64,000 nucleotides of DNA, from assembly GCF_916618915.1 (NCBI RefSeq), contig NZ_CAKAKE010000001.1, forward strand, positions 372,001 through 436,000, given 5' to 3'. Origin of the DNA: Stenotrophomonas sp. Marseille-Q4652 (GTDB taxonomy: Bacteria > Pseudomonadota > Gammaproteobacteria > Xanthomonadales > Xanthomonadaceae). The position numbers and the translations under genes are program-made. Under the pieces are notes generated by a model. The model saw only the letters and a list, made by a program, of their open reading frames with translations. It ran no database searches and was not told the DNA's origin. Positions 25,887 to 37,279 of this stretch are shown piece by piece (the stretch's first letter is position 1; every line of letters begins with the position of its first letter).

Positions 25887-26501
25887 ATGTCGATCGATCG
25901 TGCGGGCCGCTGGGCCGGAGTGGCTGCGGCCCCGCTGTGGACCGCGGCGGTGCTGGGATTCGGCGCCGCGCTGCCGGGCTTTGAACAGGCGCTGCATCCG
26001 CTGGCCCTGCTGGGAGCCTCCGGCGTGCCCAATGCGATGGCCTTCAACCTGCTCGCCTTCCTGTTGCCGGCGCTGCTGGCCGGGTGGGTGGCGTTGATCC
26101 TGTTGCGACGCGTGGCCGCCGAGCCGCGCTGGAGCCTGCGCATTGGCGCGCAGCTGGTGCTGCTGTCGGTGCTGGCGTTCGCCGCCATGGGCCTGCTGCC
26201 GCTGGACAGCAGTGACCTGGAGAACCGCGCCAGCCAGCTGCATGCCAGCGCGTGGATGCTGTGGGTGGTGGCCTTCGTCCCCGGCAGCCTGCTGTTGGCA
26301 ACCGGCGGTCGGGGCGACTGGCGTGCCTTGGCCCGACTGAGCCTGCTGTGCGGCCTGGGCGTGGCCGGCGGTGCCTTCGTGTTGGCCGCGCTGGTGCCGG
26401 TGGCGCTCGCCCAGCGGCTGGCATTTGCGGCCTGGCTGCTGTGGCTGGCGGCCGCGCCCTGGGCCTGGCCCGCCCGCGGTGCCGACCGGCGACCGGGGTG
26501 A
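25887..26501 (+). CDS. DUF998-like integral membrane protein
   Basis: A 204-residue protein with about five to six transmembrane helices (LWTAAVLGFGAALPGFEQAL near the start, then FNLLAFLLPALLAGWVALILL, LVLLSVLAFAAMGLLPL, HASAWMLWVVAFVPGSLLLA). ASGVPNAMAFN and LPLDSSDLENRASQLHASAW recall DUF998 proteins with no known substrate. GGAGG lies seven bases before ATG 25887. It faces cnoX divergently across 126 bases. Confidence 0.72.
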   Translation: MSIDRAGRWAGVAAAPLWTAAVLGFGAALPGFEQALHPLALLGASGVPNAMAFNLLAFLLPALLAGWVALILLRRVAAEPRWSLRIGAQLVLLSVLAFAAMGLLPLDSSDLENRASQLHASAWMLWVVAFVPGSLLLATGGRGDWRALARLSLLCGLGVAGGAFVLAALVPVALAQRLAFAAWLLWLAAAPWAWPARGADRRPG

Positions 26502-26664
26502 CACCGGCGCGGAATCCGTGCCGGCCGTCGCAACTCGTTGCTGGGGGCAAAGCGGGTTTCCCTGCCGGATCAGTGACATGGAGCCGGGGCGCCGGCACGG
26601 CCCGGGATCGATTGGAGCCGCTTGATGCACTGCGGTACCCTGTGCTGCTTTGCCGCCGCCCTAG

Positions 26665-29313
<2,649 letters not shown>

Positions 29314-29349
29314 GCCACCGGTGCGGCCGGGTGACCGGCCGCAGCGATA

Positions 29350-29379
29350 CCGCAGGCGCAGCCATGGCTGCGCCTGCGG
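29350..29379. repeat. perfect 30-base palindrome between leuS and lptE
   Basis: Thirty bases read the same on both strands. The left arm is CCGCAGGCGCAGCC and the centre is CATG. In RNA it would fold into a 13- to 14-pair hairpin, with only CATTTCC behind it, so it is a weak terminator at best. The rest of the 192-base gap holds the lptE leader. Confidence 0.7.
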
Positions 29380-29505
29380 CATTTCCGGGGTGCGCTCCTT
29401 GCCGGCATGTCGCGGTGCCCACGCGGTCTTGCGCCGCGCTCACGCGGCCCCGGCGATGATGCTCCGGCTATTGCCGCCCCCTTCCTGCTCCGCCAGACTG
29501 TTCCC

Positions 29506-30087
29506 ATGACCCGATTCCTGCTTGCCATCGCCCTTGCCGCCGGCCTGTCCGGCTGCGGTTTCCACCTGCGCAACTCGTTGACCCTGCCGGCGGACACGCC
29601 CGCGGTGATGGTCCAGTCCTCGACCCGTTACAGCGAACTGGTGAAGCTGCTCGAACGCGGCCTCCGTGCCTCAGGTGCGGAAGTGGCCTCCGCCGACGAC
29701 AAGGTGGAAGGCGCTGCCCGCCTGCAGATCCGTTCCGAACGCTGGGGCGACCTGCCCATCGCCATCGATGCGCAGGGCCGTGCACAGGAATACAGCCTGC
29801 GCTACGCCACGGTATTCGTGTTCCATCGCGCCGACGGCAGCGTGCTGGTGCCCGAGCAGGTCATCGAGCTGTCGCGCGACTACATTTCCCAGCCGGTCGA
29901 CGTGACCGGTACCACGACCGAGCGCGAGATCCTGGCTGATGAACTGCGCCGCGAGATGTCAGCCTCGATCCTGCGTCGCATCGACAGCGTGATCCGCGCG
30001 CAGATCGAACATGGCACCGCCCCGGCCTCGGCGGGTTCCAGCGCTACCCCGGCGCAGGAGCCGGAACAGGTCCAGGACGGTGGCTGA
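29506..30087 (+). CDS. lptE: LPS assembly lipoprotein LptE
   Basis: A 193-residue lipoprotein precursor: signal peptide with lipobox LSGC (Cys near residue 17), then CGFHLRNSLTLPADTPAVMVQ and LRREMSASILRRIDSV, both typical of LptE (RlpB). It plugs the LptD barrel and delivers lipopolysaccharide to the outer leaflet. The start at ATG 29506 gives the lipoprotein signal. The C-terminus carries an Ala/Ser/Pro-rich tail longer than in E. coli. It lies between leuS and holA, as in most gammaproteobacteria. Confidence 0.95.
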   Translation: MTRFLLAIALAAGLSGCGFHLRNSLTLPADTPAVMVQSSTRYSELVKLLERGLRASGAEVASADDKVEGAARLQIRSERWGDLPIAIDAQGRAQEYSLRYATVFVFHRADGSVLVPEQVIELSRDYISQPVDVTGTTTEREILADELRREMSASILRRIDSVIRAQIEHGTAPASAGSSATPAQEPEQVQDGG

Positions 30088-30132
30088 GCGTCTGCCGGTA
30101 CTGGCCGCCAGCCGATGCCGGCCGGCCTGACG

Positions 30133-31176
30133 ATGGAACTGCGTCCGGAACAGCTCAGCAGCCAGGTGGCCTCGCAGCCGCTGGCCCCGGTGTACCTGGT
30201 GGCGGGGCCGGAAATGCTGCGCGTGCTCGAGGCTGCCGATGCGGTGCGCGCCCGCGCCCGCGCCGAGGGCATCAGCGAGCGCGAGGTGTTCGACGCCGAT
30301 GGTCGTGATTTCGACTGGAACCAGCTCGACTCCAGCTTCAATGCGCCCAGCCTGTTCAGTGCCCGCCGCCTGGTCGAGGTGCGCCTGCCCAGTGGCAAGC
30401 CGGGCAAGGAAGGATCCGAGGTCATCAGCAACTTCTGCGCGCGTCCCCCGTCTGACGTGGTCCTGCTGATCACCGCCGGCGAGTGGAGCAAGGCGCACCA
30501 GACCAAGTGGTTCGACGCGGTGGCCAAGGCCGGCGTGGTTTCCATCGCCTGGGCGATCAAGCCGCACGAGCTGTCGGACTGGATCGACCGCCGCCTGCGC
30601 GGCAAGGGCCTGCGCGCCGATCCCGCCGCGGTACAACGCCTGGCCGAGCGGGTGGAAGGCAACCTGCTGGCCGCCGCCCAGGAAATCGACAAGCTCGCCC
30701 TGCTGGCCGAAGGCAAGGCGCTGGACGTGGCGACGATGGAGTCGCTGGTCGCCGATGCCGCCCGTTATGACGTGTTCCGCCTGGCCGAAGCCGCGTTCTC
30801 CGGCCAGCCGGGCGCGGTGATGCGCATGCTCGCCGGCCTGCGTGCCGAGGGCGAGGCGGTAGCGGCACTGATGCCCATCGTCGTGCGCGAACTGCTGCTT
30901 ACCGCCGGACTGGCGCGGGTCCACGCCCGCGGCGGCAACCTGGCCGCGGAGATGAAGGGCAAGGGCATCTGGGAGGCACGGCAGGCGCCGTTCAAGCGCG
31001 CGCTGCAGCGCCATCCCGAAGCGCGTCGCTGGGAGCGCTTCGTCGCCGAGGCCTCGCGCGTGGACCGCATCGCCAAGGGCCGGCTGGAAGGCGATGCGTG
31101 GCTGGCGCTGGAGCGCCTGCTGGTAGCCGTGGCCGAGCCGCGCGCGGTACGCCTGCTGGCCCGCGCCAACGCCTGA
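30133..31176 (+). CDS. holA: DNA polymerase III subunit delta
   Basis: A 347-residue delta subunit of the clamp loader. It starts MELRPEQLSSQVA and reads through LAPVYLVAGPEMLRVLEAADAV (the AAA+-like fold without a functional Walker A), SLFSARRLVEVRLPSGKPG and FCARPPSDVVLLITA, to KGIWEARQAPFKRALQRH in the C-terminal collar domain. Delta opens the beta sliding clamp. ATG 30133 is preferred over ATG 30115 as it yields the family N-terminus. It follows lptE by 45 bases. Confidence 0.95.
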   Translation: MELRPEQLSSQVASQPLAPVYLVAGPEMLRVLEAADAVRARARAEGISEREVFDADGRDFDWNQLDSSFNAPSLFSARRLVEVRLPSGKPGKEGSEVISNFCARPPSDVVLLITAGEWSKAHQTKWFDAVAKAGVVSIAWAIKPHELSDWIDRRLRGKGLRADPAAVQRLAERVEGNLLAAAQEIDKLALLAEGKALDVATMESLVADAARYDVFRLAEAAFSGQPGAVMRMLAGLRAEGEAVAALMPIVVRELLLTAGLARVHARGGNLAAEMKGKGIWEARQAPFKRALQRHPEARRWERFVAEASRVDRIAKGRLEGDAWLALERLLVAVAEPRAVRLLARANA

Positions 31177-31193
31177 TCTTCGCCGAGTCGACC

Positions 31194-31874
31194 ATGGCCC
31201 ACGGCACCGACGCGCTGATGCTGTTCTACGGCGGCACTTTCGATCCCGTGCACCTGGGCCACCTGGCGATCGCCCGCGGCGCCCGCGATGCGCTGCAGGT
31301 TCCGGTGCGGTTGATGCCCGCGGCCGATCCGCCACATCGCGCGCCGCCCGGCGCCGATGCCGGGCAGCGGGCGCGGATGCTGGCGCTGGCCATTGCCGGC
31401 GAGGCCGGCCTGCTGCTGGATGATCGCGAGCTGCAGCGCGCCGCCCGCGATCCGGGTGTGCCCTCGTGGACGGTGGATACCCTGCTGGAGCTGCGCGCCA
31501 TGGTCGGCGCGGAGCAGTCCCTGGCGCTGCTGCTGGGCGCCGACAGCCTGCTCGGGCTGCCGTCCTGGCATCGCTGGGAGGAGCTGTTCGCGCTCACCCA
31601 TTTCGTGGTCGCCGACCGCCCGGGCAGCGAGCTGGGCGCGGCGCTGCCGCCGGCGCTGGCCCGGCGCCTGCAACCGGCGTGGACGCAGGAGCCCCGGGAT
31701 CTCGCATGCAGCCCGGCCGGCTGCGTATGGCGTCTGGAACAGCCGCTGCGGACCGAATCGGCAACCGAGGTCCGCCGCCGCATAGGCGCTGGCGGCGACT
31801 GGCGGTCGCTGCTGCCAGCCGCGGTGGCCGACTACATCGCCGACCAGCGTCTGTATGGCTTCCAGGCTACGTGA
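31194..31874 (+). CDS. nadD: nicotinate-nucleotide adenylyltransferase
   Basis: A 226-residue NadD. The nucleotidyltransferase motif GGTFDPVHLGHLAIA is near residues 13-27. ADPPHRAPPGADAGQRARML and LLLGADSLLGLPSWHRWEEL are the substrate loops, and TESATEVRRRI is the ISSTxxR-type phosphate motif. It adenylates nicotinic acid mononucleotide in NAD synthesis. It is placed 17 bases after holA. Confidence 0.95.
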   Translation: MAHGTDALMLFYGGTFDPVHLGHLAIARGARDALQVPVRLMPAADPPHRAPPGADAGQRARMLALAIAGEAGLLLDDRELQRAARDPGVPSWTVDTLLELRAMVGAEQSLALLLGADSLLGLPSWHRWEELFALTHFVVADRPGSELGAALPPALARRLQPAWTQEPRDLACSPAGCVWRLEQPLRTESATEVRRRIGAGGDWRSLLPAAVADYIADQRLYGFQAT

Positions 31875-31897
31875 ACGCCGAACGGCCTGTCTTTCCT

Positions 31898-31906
31898 TAT
31901 AATTGG
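31898..31906 (+). promoter_or_regulatory. possible -10 element upstream of rsfS
   Basis: CTTATAATT between nadD and rsfS contains a perfect TATAAT. It lies about 28 bases before the TTG start. No convincing -35 hexamer was seen at the right distance, so the promoter is tentative. Confidence 0.35.
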
Positions 31907-31930
31907 CGCCAAATTCAGCGAGTTTTTCCT

Positions 31931-32341
31931 TTGATTACCGAAGCCCACGTCATCAAGACCCAACTCCCCAGCCCACCGCCGTCGGTGCCGGCCCTCCTGG
32001 CCTCCGTGCACGGCGCACTGGACGAACTCAAGGCCAAGGACCCCGTCGAGATCGATGTGCGCGGCAAGTCCAGCGTCGCCGATTTCCTGGTGGTGGTGTC
32101 CGGTACTTCCAGCCGCCACGTCAAGGCGATTGCCGACGAAGTGGTGAAGTTCGCCAAGAACCTGGGCGTGATGCCGCTGGGCGTGGAAGGCGAGCGCGAG
32201 GCCGAGTGGGTGCTGGTGGACCTGGGCGACGTGATCGTCCACGTCATGCTGCCGCGCGTGCGCGAGTTCTATGCGCTCGAGCGACTGTGGACGGTGGGCG
32301 ACCAGCCGCCGTCGATCGAAGACGAGCCGGCCGCGGGCTGA
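31931..32341 (+). CDS. rsfS: ribosomal silencing factor RsfS
   Basis: A 136-residue RsfS/Iojap protein: DELKAKDPVEIDVRGKSSVA, DFLVVVSGTSSRHVKAIADE and EAEWVLVDLGDVIVHVMLPR are the family core. It binds ribosomal protein uL14 and prevents subunit joining in stationary phase. There is no ATG at the right place; TTG 31931 is chosen, and a GTG at 31871 that would touch the nadD stop is an alternative. The interval between nadD and rsfS contains TATAAT-like bases (CTTATAATTG), so rsfS may have its own promoter. Confidence 0.92.
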   Translation: MITEAHVIKTQLPSPPPSVPALLASVHGALDELKAKDPVEIDVRGKSSVADFLVVVSGTSSRHVKAIADEVVKFAKNLGVMPLGVEGEREAEWVLVDLGDVIVHVMLPRVREFYALERLWTVGDQPPSIEDEPAAG

Positions 32342-32358
32342 GCCCGGCGGTCTTAGCG

Positions 32359-32388
32359 ACAACGGCGCCCGAGGGCGCCGTTGTTGTT
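32359..32388 (+). terminator. hairpin after rsfS, terminator-like
   Basis: ACAACGGCGCC pairs with GGCGCCGTTGT around a CGAG loop and is followed by TGTTTC. It may attenuate rather than stop transcription, since rlmH starts only 30 bases on. Confidence 0.65.
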
Positions 32389-32418
32389 TCCAGCATCACC
32401 GCCGCGGAGGCAGGCACC

Positions 32419-32889
32419 ATGAAGGCCAAACTGATCGCCACCGGCGAACGCGCCCCGTCCTGGGTGGCGCAGGGATTTTCCGAGTACCAGAAGCGGCTGT
32501 CGCACTGGCTGCCGCTGGAGCTGGTCGAGATCGAGCCCGGCCTGCGCGGCAAGGGGCGTGATCCCAGGCGCGCCATCGAGGACGAGGGACGCCGGGTGCT
32601 GGCGGCACTGCCCAAGAATGCCTACGTGGTGGCGCTGGACGTGCCGGGCCGCCAGCTCAGTTCCGAGCAACTGGCGCAGCGGCTGGAGCACTGGCGCAGC
32701 CAGGGGCGTGACCTGGCGTTCCTGATCGGGGGCCCGGAAGGACATTCGCCCGAGGTCTCGGCACTGGCTGACGAGAAATGGTCGATCGGGCCGTTGACCC
32801 TGCCGCACATGCTGGTGCGGCTGGTGGTGGCCGAACAGCTGTACCGCGCCGCCGCGATGCTGGCCAACCACCCTTACCACCGCGCCTGA
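32419..32889 (+). CDS. rlmH: 23S rRNA pseudouridine1915 N3-methyltransferase
   Basis: A 156-residue RlmH (YbeA) of the SPOUT fold. FLIGGPEGHSPEVSALADEKWS forms part of the trefoil-knot S-adenosylmethionine site and LPHMLVRLVVAEQLYRA the C-terminal helix. MKAKLIATGERAPSWVAQGF is the usual start, with GGAGG upstream. It methylates pseudouridine 1915 in helix 69 of 23S rRNA on assembled ribosomes. It is the last gene of the leuS block. Confidence 0.95.
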   Translation: MKAKLIATGERAPSWVAQGFSEYQKRLSHWLPLELVEIEPGLRGKGRDPRRAIEDEGRRVLAALPKNAYVVALDVPGRQLSSEQLAQRLEHWRSQGRDLAFLIGGPEGHSPEVSALADEKWSIGPLTLPHMLVRLVVAEQLYRAAAMLANHPYHRA

Positions 32890-32901
32890 GCCGCGCCGGC
32901 A

Positions 32902-32928
32902 GGGCAGGGGCGCATGACGCCCCTGCCC
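32902..32928. terminator. hairpin between rlmH and tonB
   Basis: GGGCAGGGGCG and CGCCCCTGCCC form an 11-pair stem with a five-base loop between two convergent genes. There is no clear T-run on either side. It probably stops transcription from both directions. Confidence 0.65.
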
Positions 32929-32934
32929 ATGTGT

Positions 32935-33597
32935 TTACTGCAGCGAGAAATCCACCGGCACCAGGCCTACGGCCTGCACCGCGCGGCCGCCATCGGTGGC
33001 GGGCTGGAACTTCCACTGGCGCAGCACCTGGATGCGGGCAGCCAGGTCGAGCGAGCGATGGCCGCTGCTGCGCTCGATGTCCACCCGCAGCGGTGAACCG
33101 TCCACATCCACCAGCACCTTGAGCACCACCGTGCCCTGCTGGCCGGCGCGCAGGGCGGCGGCTGGATATGCCGGTGCCGGCGCGCGCAGGTAACGCAGCT
33201 GCACTCCGCTTGCCGGGACGTCCATGGCCGGGCCCGCCGGGGCGACGTCGATGCCGGGGACCGCGGTTTCCTCGGCCGGCTCCGAAATCTTCGCCTCCAC
33301 GGCAAACACCGGGACCGCGGGTGCCTCGATCTGGACCGGTGCCAGTGCGGGCGCCGGCGGAACCACGGGTGCGACGACCGGTGCGATCTGCCGGGGCGGG
33401 GGCGGGGTGGTCACGACGACGTCCGGAATCACCCAGCGCACCTCGGTGCGTGCCGGATCCACCGGCAACGGCGTTCTCGAAAGGGGAACCAGCAGCAAAC
33501 CTGCGGCGAGCACGTGCAGGGCGATGGCCGTACTCATGGCGAGCACGCGGGCGGGATCGAAGCGTTGCGGACTGGCGTAGGGCTGCGTGCGAACCAT
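32935..33597 (-). CDS. tonB: energy transducer TonB
   Basis: A 220-residue TonB-type protein: one N-terminal helix (LAMSTAIALHVLAAGLLLV), a Pro-rich periplasmic spacer (PPPPRQIAPVVAPVVPPAPALA), and a C-terminal domain (YPAAALRAGQQGTVVLKVLV, VDGSPLRVDIERSSGHRSLD) that contacts TonB boxes. GGAGGTGGATC precedes ATG 33597. It is divergent from the large TonB-dependent receptor at 34092 and not next to exbB/exbD, which suggests a specialised TonB for that receptor. Confidence 0.88.
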   Translation of the reverse strand: MVRTQPYASPQRFDPARVLAMSTAIALHVLAAGLLLVPLSRTPLPVDPARTEVRWVIPDVVVTTPPPPRQIAPVVAPVVPPAPALAPVQIEAPAVPVFAVEAKISEPAEETAVPGIDVAPAGPAMDVPASGVQLRYLRAPAPAYPAAALRAGQQGTVVLKVLVDVDGSPLRVDIERSSGHRSLDLAARIQVLRQWKFQPATDGGRAVQAVGLVPVDFSLQ

Positions 33598-34091
33598 GAT
33601 CCACCTCCATGACGGACAGTTGGTGACGGCAACGTGGGAAGCAGCGGACGGGCCTGATGGCGATCCCGCCGTGCCATCCCACTGCGCCAGCGCGAGGTGG
33701 TCTGCACAAGCTTGACTGGCCAGTCCAGTCAGCTGGGAGAAAGCTCCCCGACTGCCCCAGCTGCACGCGCGCTCTTTCATCTGAGCCGCATACCGGCTCC
33801 GCGAATCGTCACCAGGCATGGATGTTCCATCCTGCAGGGCAATGCGGGAAAAGCGTTGGCGACTAACTTCTCCGCAAAAATCAACCGCTTGCCGGTTCTA
33901 TTGGGCTGCCGCCGGGCGGCTGCTCAGTCTTTGGTCCAATTGCAATCGTGAAAACCTGGTGTTTTTCGCGGAAAAGGCTCGTTATATTCCGGTTAACCCG
34001 GTCCTTGTTCATTTTCCAGCAAGCTTTGCCTGGTGCCGGGGGCAGTCGATCCAGATCTACCCCTTCAAACGACTTGAGAGAGGTTGGTGCT
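33598..34091. promoter_or_regulatory. 494-base divergent interval between tonB and the TonB-dependent receptor gene
   Basis: No gene was seen here. The receptor-proximal end is AT-richer than its surroundings, with a -10-like TATATT at 33983-33988 inside GCTCGTTATATTCC and a GGTTAACC palindrome just behind it. The -35 element is unclear. The long leader between this and the GTG at 34092 could hold regulatory RNA structure, but no riboswitch class was recognised. Confidence 0.35.
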
Positions 34092-37000
34092 GTGACGAAG
34101 ACGAAGAACTCCCTTGGTGTGAAAAGTATCAAGCGCAGCATGCTCAGCCTGGCGCTGGGCATGTGCATTGCCGGTTCCGCATGGGCTGCCGACCCGGGCA
34201 GCCTGCGCATCAGCATCAACGGTGCCGACGGCAGGCCTGTCGCCGGTGCCGAGGTCAGGGTCAGCTCGCCTGACAGCCTGGTCAGCAAGAGCGGCGTCAC
34301 CGGTGCCGACGGCACGGTGCGCCTGCAGGGCCTGGATCCGGCCACCAACTACACCGTGCAGATCTCGGCAGATGGCTACAACGAGTACACCGCTTCCAAC
34401 GTGGCGGTCGTCTCCGGCCGCAACCTTAGCCTGGGCTACAACCTCGGCGGCGGCAGTTCCAGTGCTAACGCGACCAATCTGGATGCCGTGCTCGTCACTG
34501 GCTCCTCGCTGGCCGCCATCGACACCACCTCCGCCACCGTCGGCTCCACGCTGACCCTGGAGATGGTGGAATCGCTGCCGACCGGCCGTAACTACCAGAG
34601 CTACCTGCAGCTGGTCCCGGGCGTGAAGCCCAGCGCCGGCGGCAACCCGTCCTCCAAGTCCGGCGTCAATTACAGCGACATCGGCGGCGCCGCGGGTACC
34701 TCGAGCGACAACATCTACCTGATCGACGGCGTCGACGTCACCGACAGCAACACCGGTACCTTTGGCGCGAACTTCAACTCGGAGATCATCCAGGAGCAGC
34801 AGGTCATCACTGGTGGCGTGCCGGCCGAATATGCGGGTGGGTCGGGCTTGATCTCCAAGGTCATCACCAAGTCCGGTAGCGACGAGTGGCACGGCTCGCT
34901 CAACTACTACCTGCAGAACGACAGCCTGGTGAACAAGGACAAGCACGACGAGTCCGGCGGCTTCTCCACCTATGACACCGCCTTTACCCTGGGTGGCCCG
35001 ATCATCAAGGAGAAGCTTTGGTTCTTCGCGTCCTACCAGAAGAAGTACCGCGAGGACGACGTGCTCGACCCGAGCACGGGCGAGGCGATGCGCTCGGTCG
35101 ACAACGACGGTCGCTACGCGTTCTTCAAGACCACCTGGCAGATCACCGAGAATGATCGCCTGGCCGCGACCTTCTTCAACGACCCGACCGAGATCAGCGG
35201 TTCGCGCGTTGCCACGACCCTCAACAACCGCGACTTCGCGCGCAAGCAGGGCGGTGACAACTACAAGCTCGAATACACCCGTGACTGGGGTCCGCTGCTG
35301 CTGAACGTCTATGGCTTCCGCCACGAGGGCGAGCTGAGCGACATCCCGGCCAAGCAGGACGTTTCGCTCAACAATGTCGCCTTCTTCAACTCGCCGGCGA
35401 CCCTAGCGCAGCGTAGCCAGGGTGGCGGCGGCACCGCTCTGATCACCGAGCGCAACCGCGACGAGTACGGCCTGAGCCTGGAATACTACCTGGACACCTC
35501 CTGGGGTACGCACACGATCAAGGGCGGCTTCTCCTACTCGGAGAACGAGTACTTCGAGGATTCGTTGATCACCGGTCCGGACAAGGCGCGCTATGCGTCG
35601 ATCGCCGCGGCCAATGCGGGCGTCACCCTGGGCCAGTTCTTCGGTCCGGGGTGGTCCGGCACCCGCTCCATCTCCAGCAGTGACTACTCGCGCCTGATCA
35701 ACGACACCGGCCGTCCGGGTGTGGGCAACTCGACCGCAGCCGACCGCGCCTACTTCCTGAGCGTGGTGGACCGAAATGGCGATGGCGTGGTCTCGGTGGA
35801 CGAACTTAATGCCTACCAGTTCACCAGCACGGCGGGCAACCCGACCGGCCAGGTCAACAACTACCGCATCGTCGAGGCCACGGCCGCGCCGTTCTCGGTG
35901 TTCACCAAGGGCCGCACCGCGTACCTGCAGGACACCTGGACCATCAACCAGTGGACGGTCAACGCCGGTGTCCGTGCCGAGGAGTGGACCCACTCCGACT
36001 CCAAGGGCGGGCAGTCGGCCAAGTTCGACTGGGAATTCGCCCCGCGCCTGAGCGTGGTGTATGACCTGTTCGGCGACGGCCGCTCCAAGGTGTTCGGCTT
36101 CTTCGGTCGTTACTACGATCCGATCCGCACCAACATGGCCGACTTCGCAGGCAACCTCACCGGTCCGGAGCTGCACGAGCAGATCTTCATCGGTGACCGC
36201 TGGCTCACCTTCCGCGTCCGCGGCGGCGAGAAGACCCCCGATGCACTGTTCGCACCGTCCACCAAGACCCCGTATACCGACGAGTTCATGCTGGGTGCCT
36301 CGCACACCATCGGTACCGACCTCAGCCTGTCGGTGACCTACACCCGTCGCGACACCAAGGACATCCTGGAGGACTACGACCTGGCGCTGTACTCCGACCC
36401 GACCGTGCCAGTCGGCTCGCATGGCGTGGCCCACCCGGGTTCGATGTTCTACCTGCCGTACTCGTATTTCGGCTACGACGGGGCGCCGAACTCGAACTAC
36501 GTGATCGGTACCCTGGCCGGCGGCAAACGTGAGTACCAGGGCCTGGAAGTCACCCTGCAGAAGTACAAGAGCAACAACTGGCAGGGCATGCTGTCCTACA
36601 CCTACAACGACGCCCACGGCAACACCAACTCCGACTCCAACGCGGACTTCCAGGGTGACTGGCTGGCCATCGACCCGCGTGCTCCCAACATGTGGGGACG
36701 CCAGCCGGGCAACATTGAGCACCAGTTCAAGGCCTGGGGCTCGTACGAGTTCGATTTCGGCCTCGAGCTGAGCGCGGTGTTCAACTGGAACAGCGGCATC
36801 ATCTACAGCCGCTCGCAGCTGATCTCCGGACGCTACCTGCCGGTGATGGGTGACGAGTACGAGTACGACGGCATCTATGACACGTGGGTGCTGCCGAACA
36901 GCATCGGCGCCGAAACCGGTCCGTCGTACTACACGCTGGATGTGCGCGCGAAGTACGTCAAGGAGCTGCCGGTTGGCCAGCTGGAGTTCTTCGTCGACAT

Positions 37001-37136
37001 CTTCAATGTGCTGAACAAGCAGTCGGCCACCAGCCACATGGCCCTGGTCGACGGCAATGGCGTGTATGACTTCGGCCAGCCCAACGACTGGGTCGAGCCG
37101 CGTCGTGCCTACCTGGGCGTGCGTTACTCGTTCTGA
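34092..37136 (+). CDS. Oar-like TonB-dependent receptor with N-terminal carboxypeptidase-regulatory domain and EF-hand insert
   Basis: A 1014-residue outer-membrane receptor. Signal peptide about residues 1-33 (MLSLALGMCIAGSAWA). Residues 35-120 form a CarboxypepD_reg-like fold (SLRISINGADGRPVAGAEVR, YTVQISADGYNEYTA). A plug domain follows (LPTGRNYQSYLQLVPGVKPS, YLIDGVDVTDSNTGTFGANF), then a long barrel ending in FGQPNDWVEPRRAYLGVRYSF with the terminal Phe of outer-membrane proteins. A canonical EF-hand loop, DRNGDGVVSVDE, is at residues 560-571. GTG 34092 is preceded by GAGAGG. The ligand is unknown. Confidence 0.88.
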   Translation: MTKTKNSLGVKSIKRSMLSLALGMCIAGSAWAADPGSLRISINGADGRPVAGAEVRVSSPDSLVSKSGVTGADGTVRLQGLDPATNYTVQISADGYNEYTASNVAVVSGRNLSLGYNLGGGSSSANATNLDAVLVTGSSLAAIDTTSATVGSTLTLEMVESLPTGRNYQSYLQLVPGVKPSAGGNPSSKSGVNYSDIGGAAGTSSDNIYLIDGVDVTDSNTGTFGANFNSEIIQEQQVITGGVPAEYAGGSGLISKVITKSGSDEWHGSLNYYLQNDSLVNKDKHDESGGFSTYDTAFTLGGPIIKEKLWFFASYQKKYREDDVLDPSTGEAMRSVDNDGRYAFFKTTWQITENDRLAATFFNDPTEISGSRVATTLNNRDFARKQGGDNYKLEYTRDWGPLLLNVYGFRHEGELSDIPAKQDVSLNNVAFFNSPATLAQRSQGGGGTALITERNRDEYGLSLEYYLDTSWGTHTIKGGFSYSENEYFEDSLITGPDKARYASIAAANAGVTLGQFFGPGWSGTRSISSSDYSRLINDTGRPGVGNSTAADRAYFLSVVDRNGDGVVSVDELNAYQFTSTAGNPTGQVNNYRIVEATAAPFSVFTKGRTAYLQDTWTINQWTVNAGVRAEEWTHSDSKGGQSAKFDWEFAPRLSVVYDLFGDGRSKVFGFFGRYYDPIRTNMADFAGNLTGPELHEQIFIGDRWLTFRVRGGEKTPDALFAPSTKTPYTDEFMLGASHTIGTDLSLSVTYTRRDTKDILEDYDLALYSDPTVPVGSHGVAHPGSMFYLPYSYFGYDGAPNSNYVIGTLAGGKREYQGLEVTLQKYKSNNWQGMLSYTYNDAHGNTNSDSNADFQGDWLAIDPRAPNMWGRQPGNIEHQFKAWGSYEFDFGLELSAVFNWNSGIIYSRSQLISGRYLPVMGDEYEYDGIYDTWVLPNSIGAETGPSYYTLDVRAKYVKELPVGQLEFFVDIFNVLNKQSATSHMALVDGNGVYDFGQPNDWVEPRRAYLGVRYSF

Positions 37137-37160
37137 GCCGCAGGGTGCCCTGTCGCAAAA

Positions 37161-37190
37161 GACCGGCGCCTTCGGGCGCCGGTCCTTTTT
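37161..37190. terminator. rho-independent terminator after the TonB-dependent receptor gene
   Basis: GACCGGCGCC, TTCG loop, GGCGCCGGTC, then CTTTTT. A run of A bases on the left side makes it usable by the convergent SIMPL gene as well. Confidence 0.88.
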
Positions 37191-37279
37191 CCGGGTGGCT
37201 ATACGTCGGCAGCGTCGCGTGCCGCACCCGGGCAGAAGGCCCGGACAGGCAGGGGCGGACAATGCCGCCCGCCGCGGGT

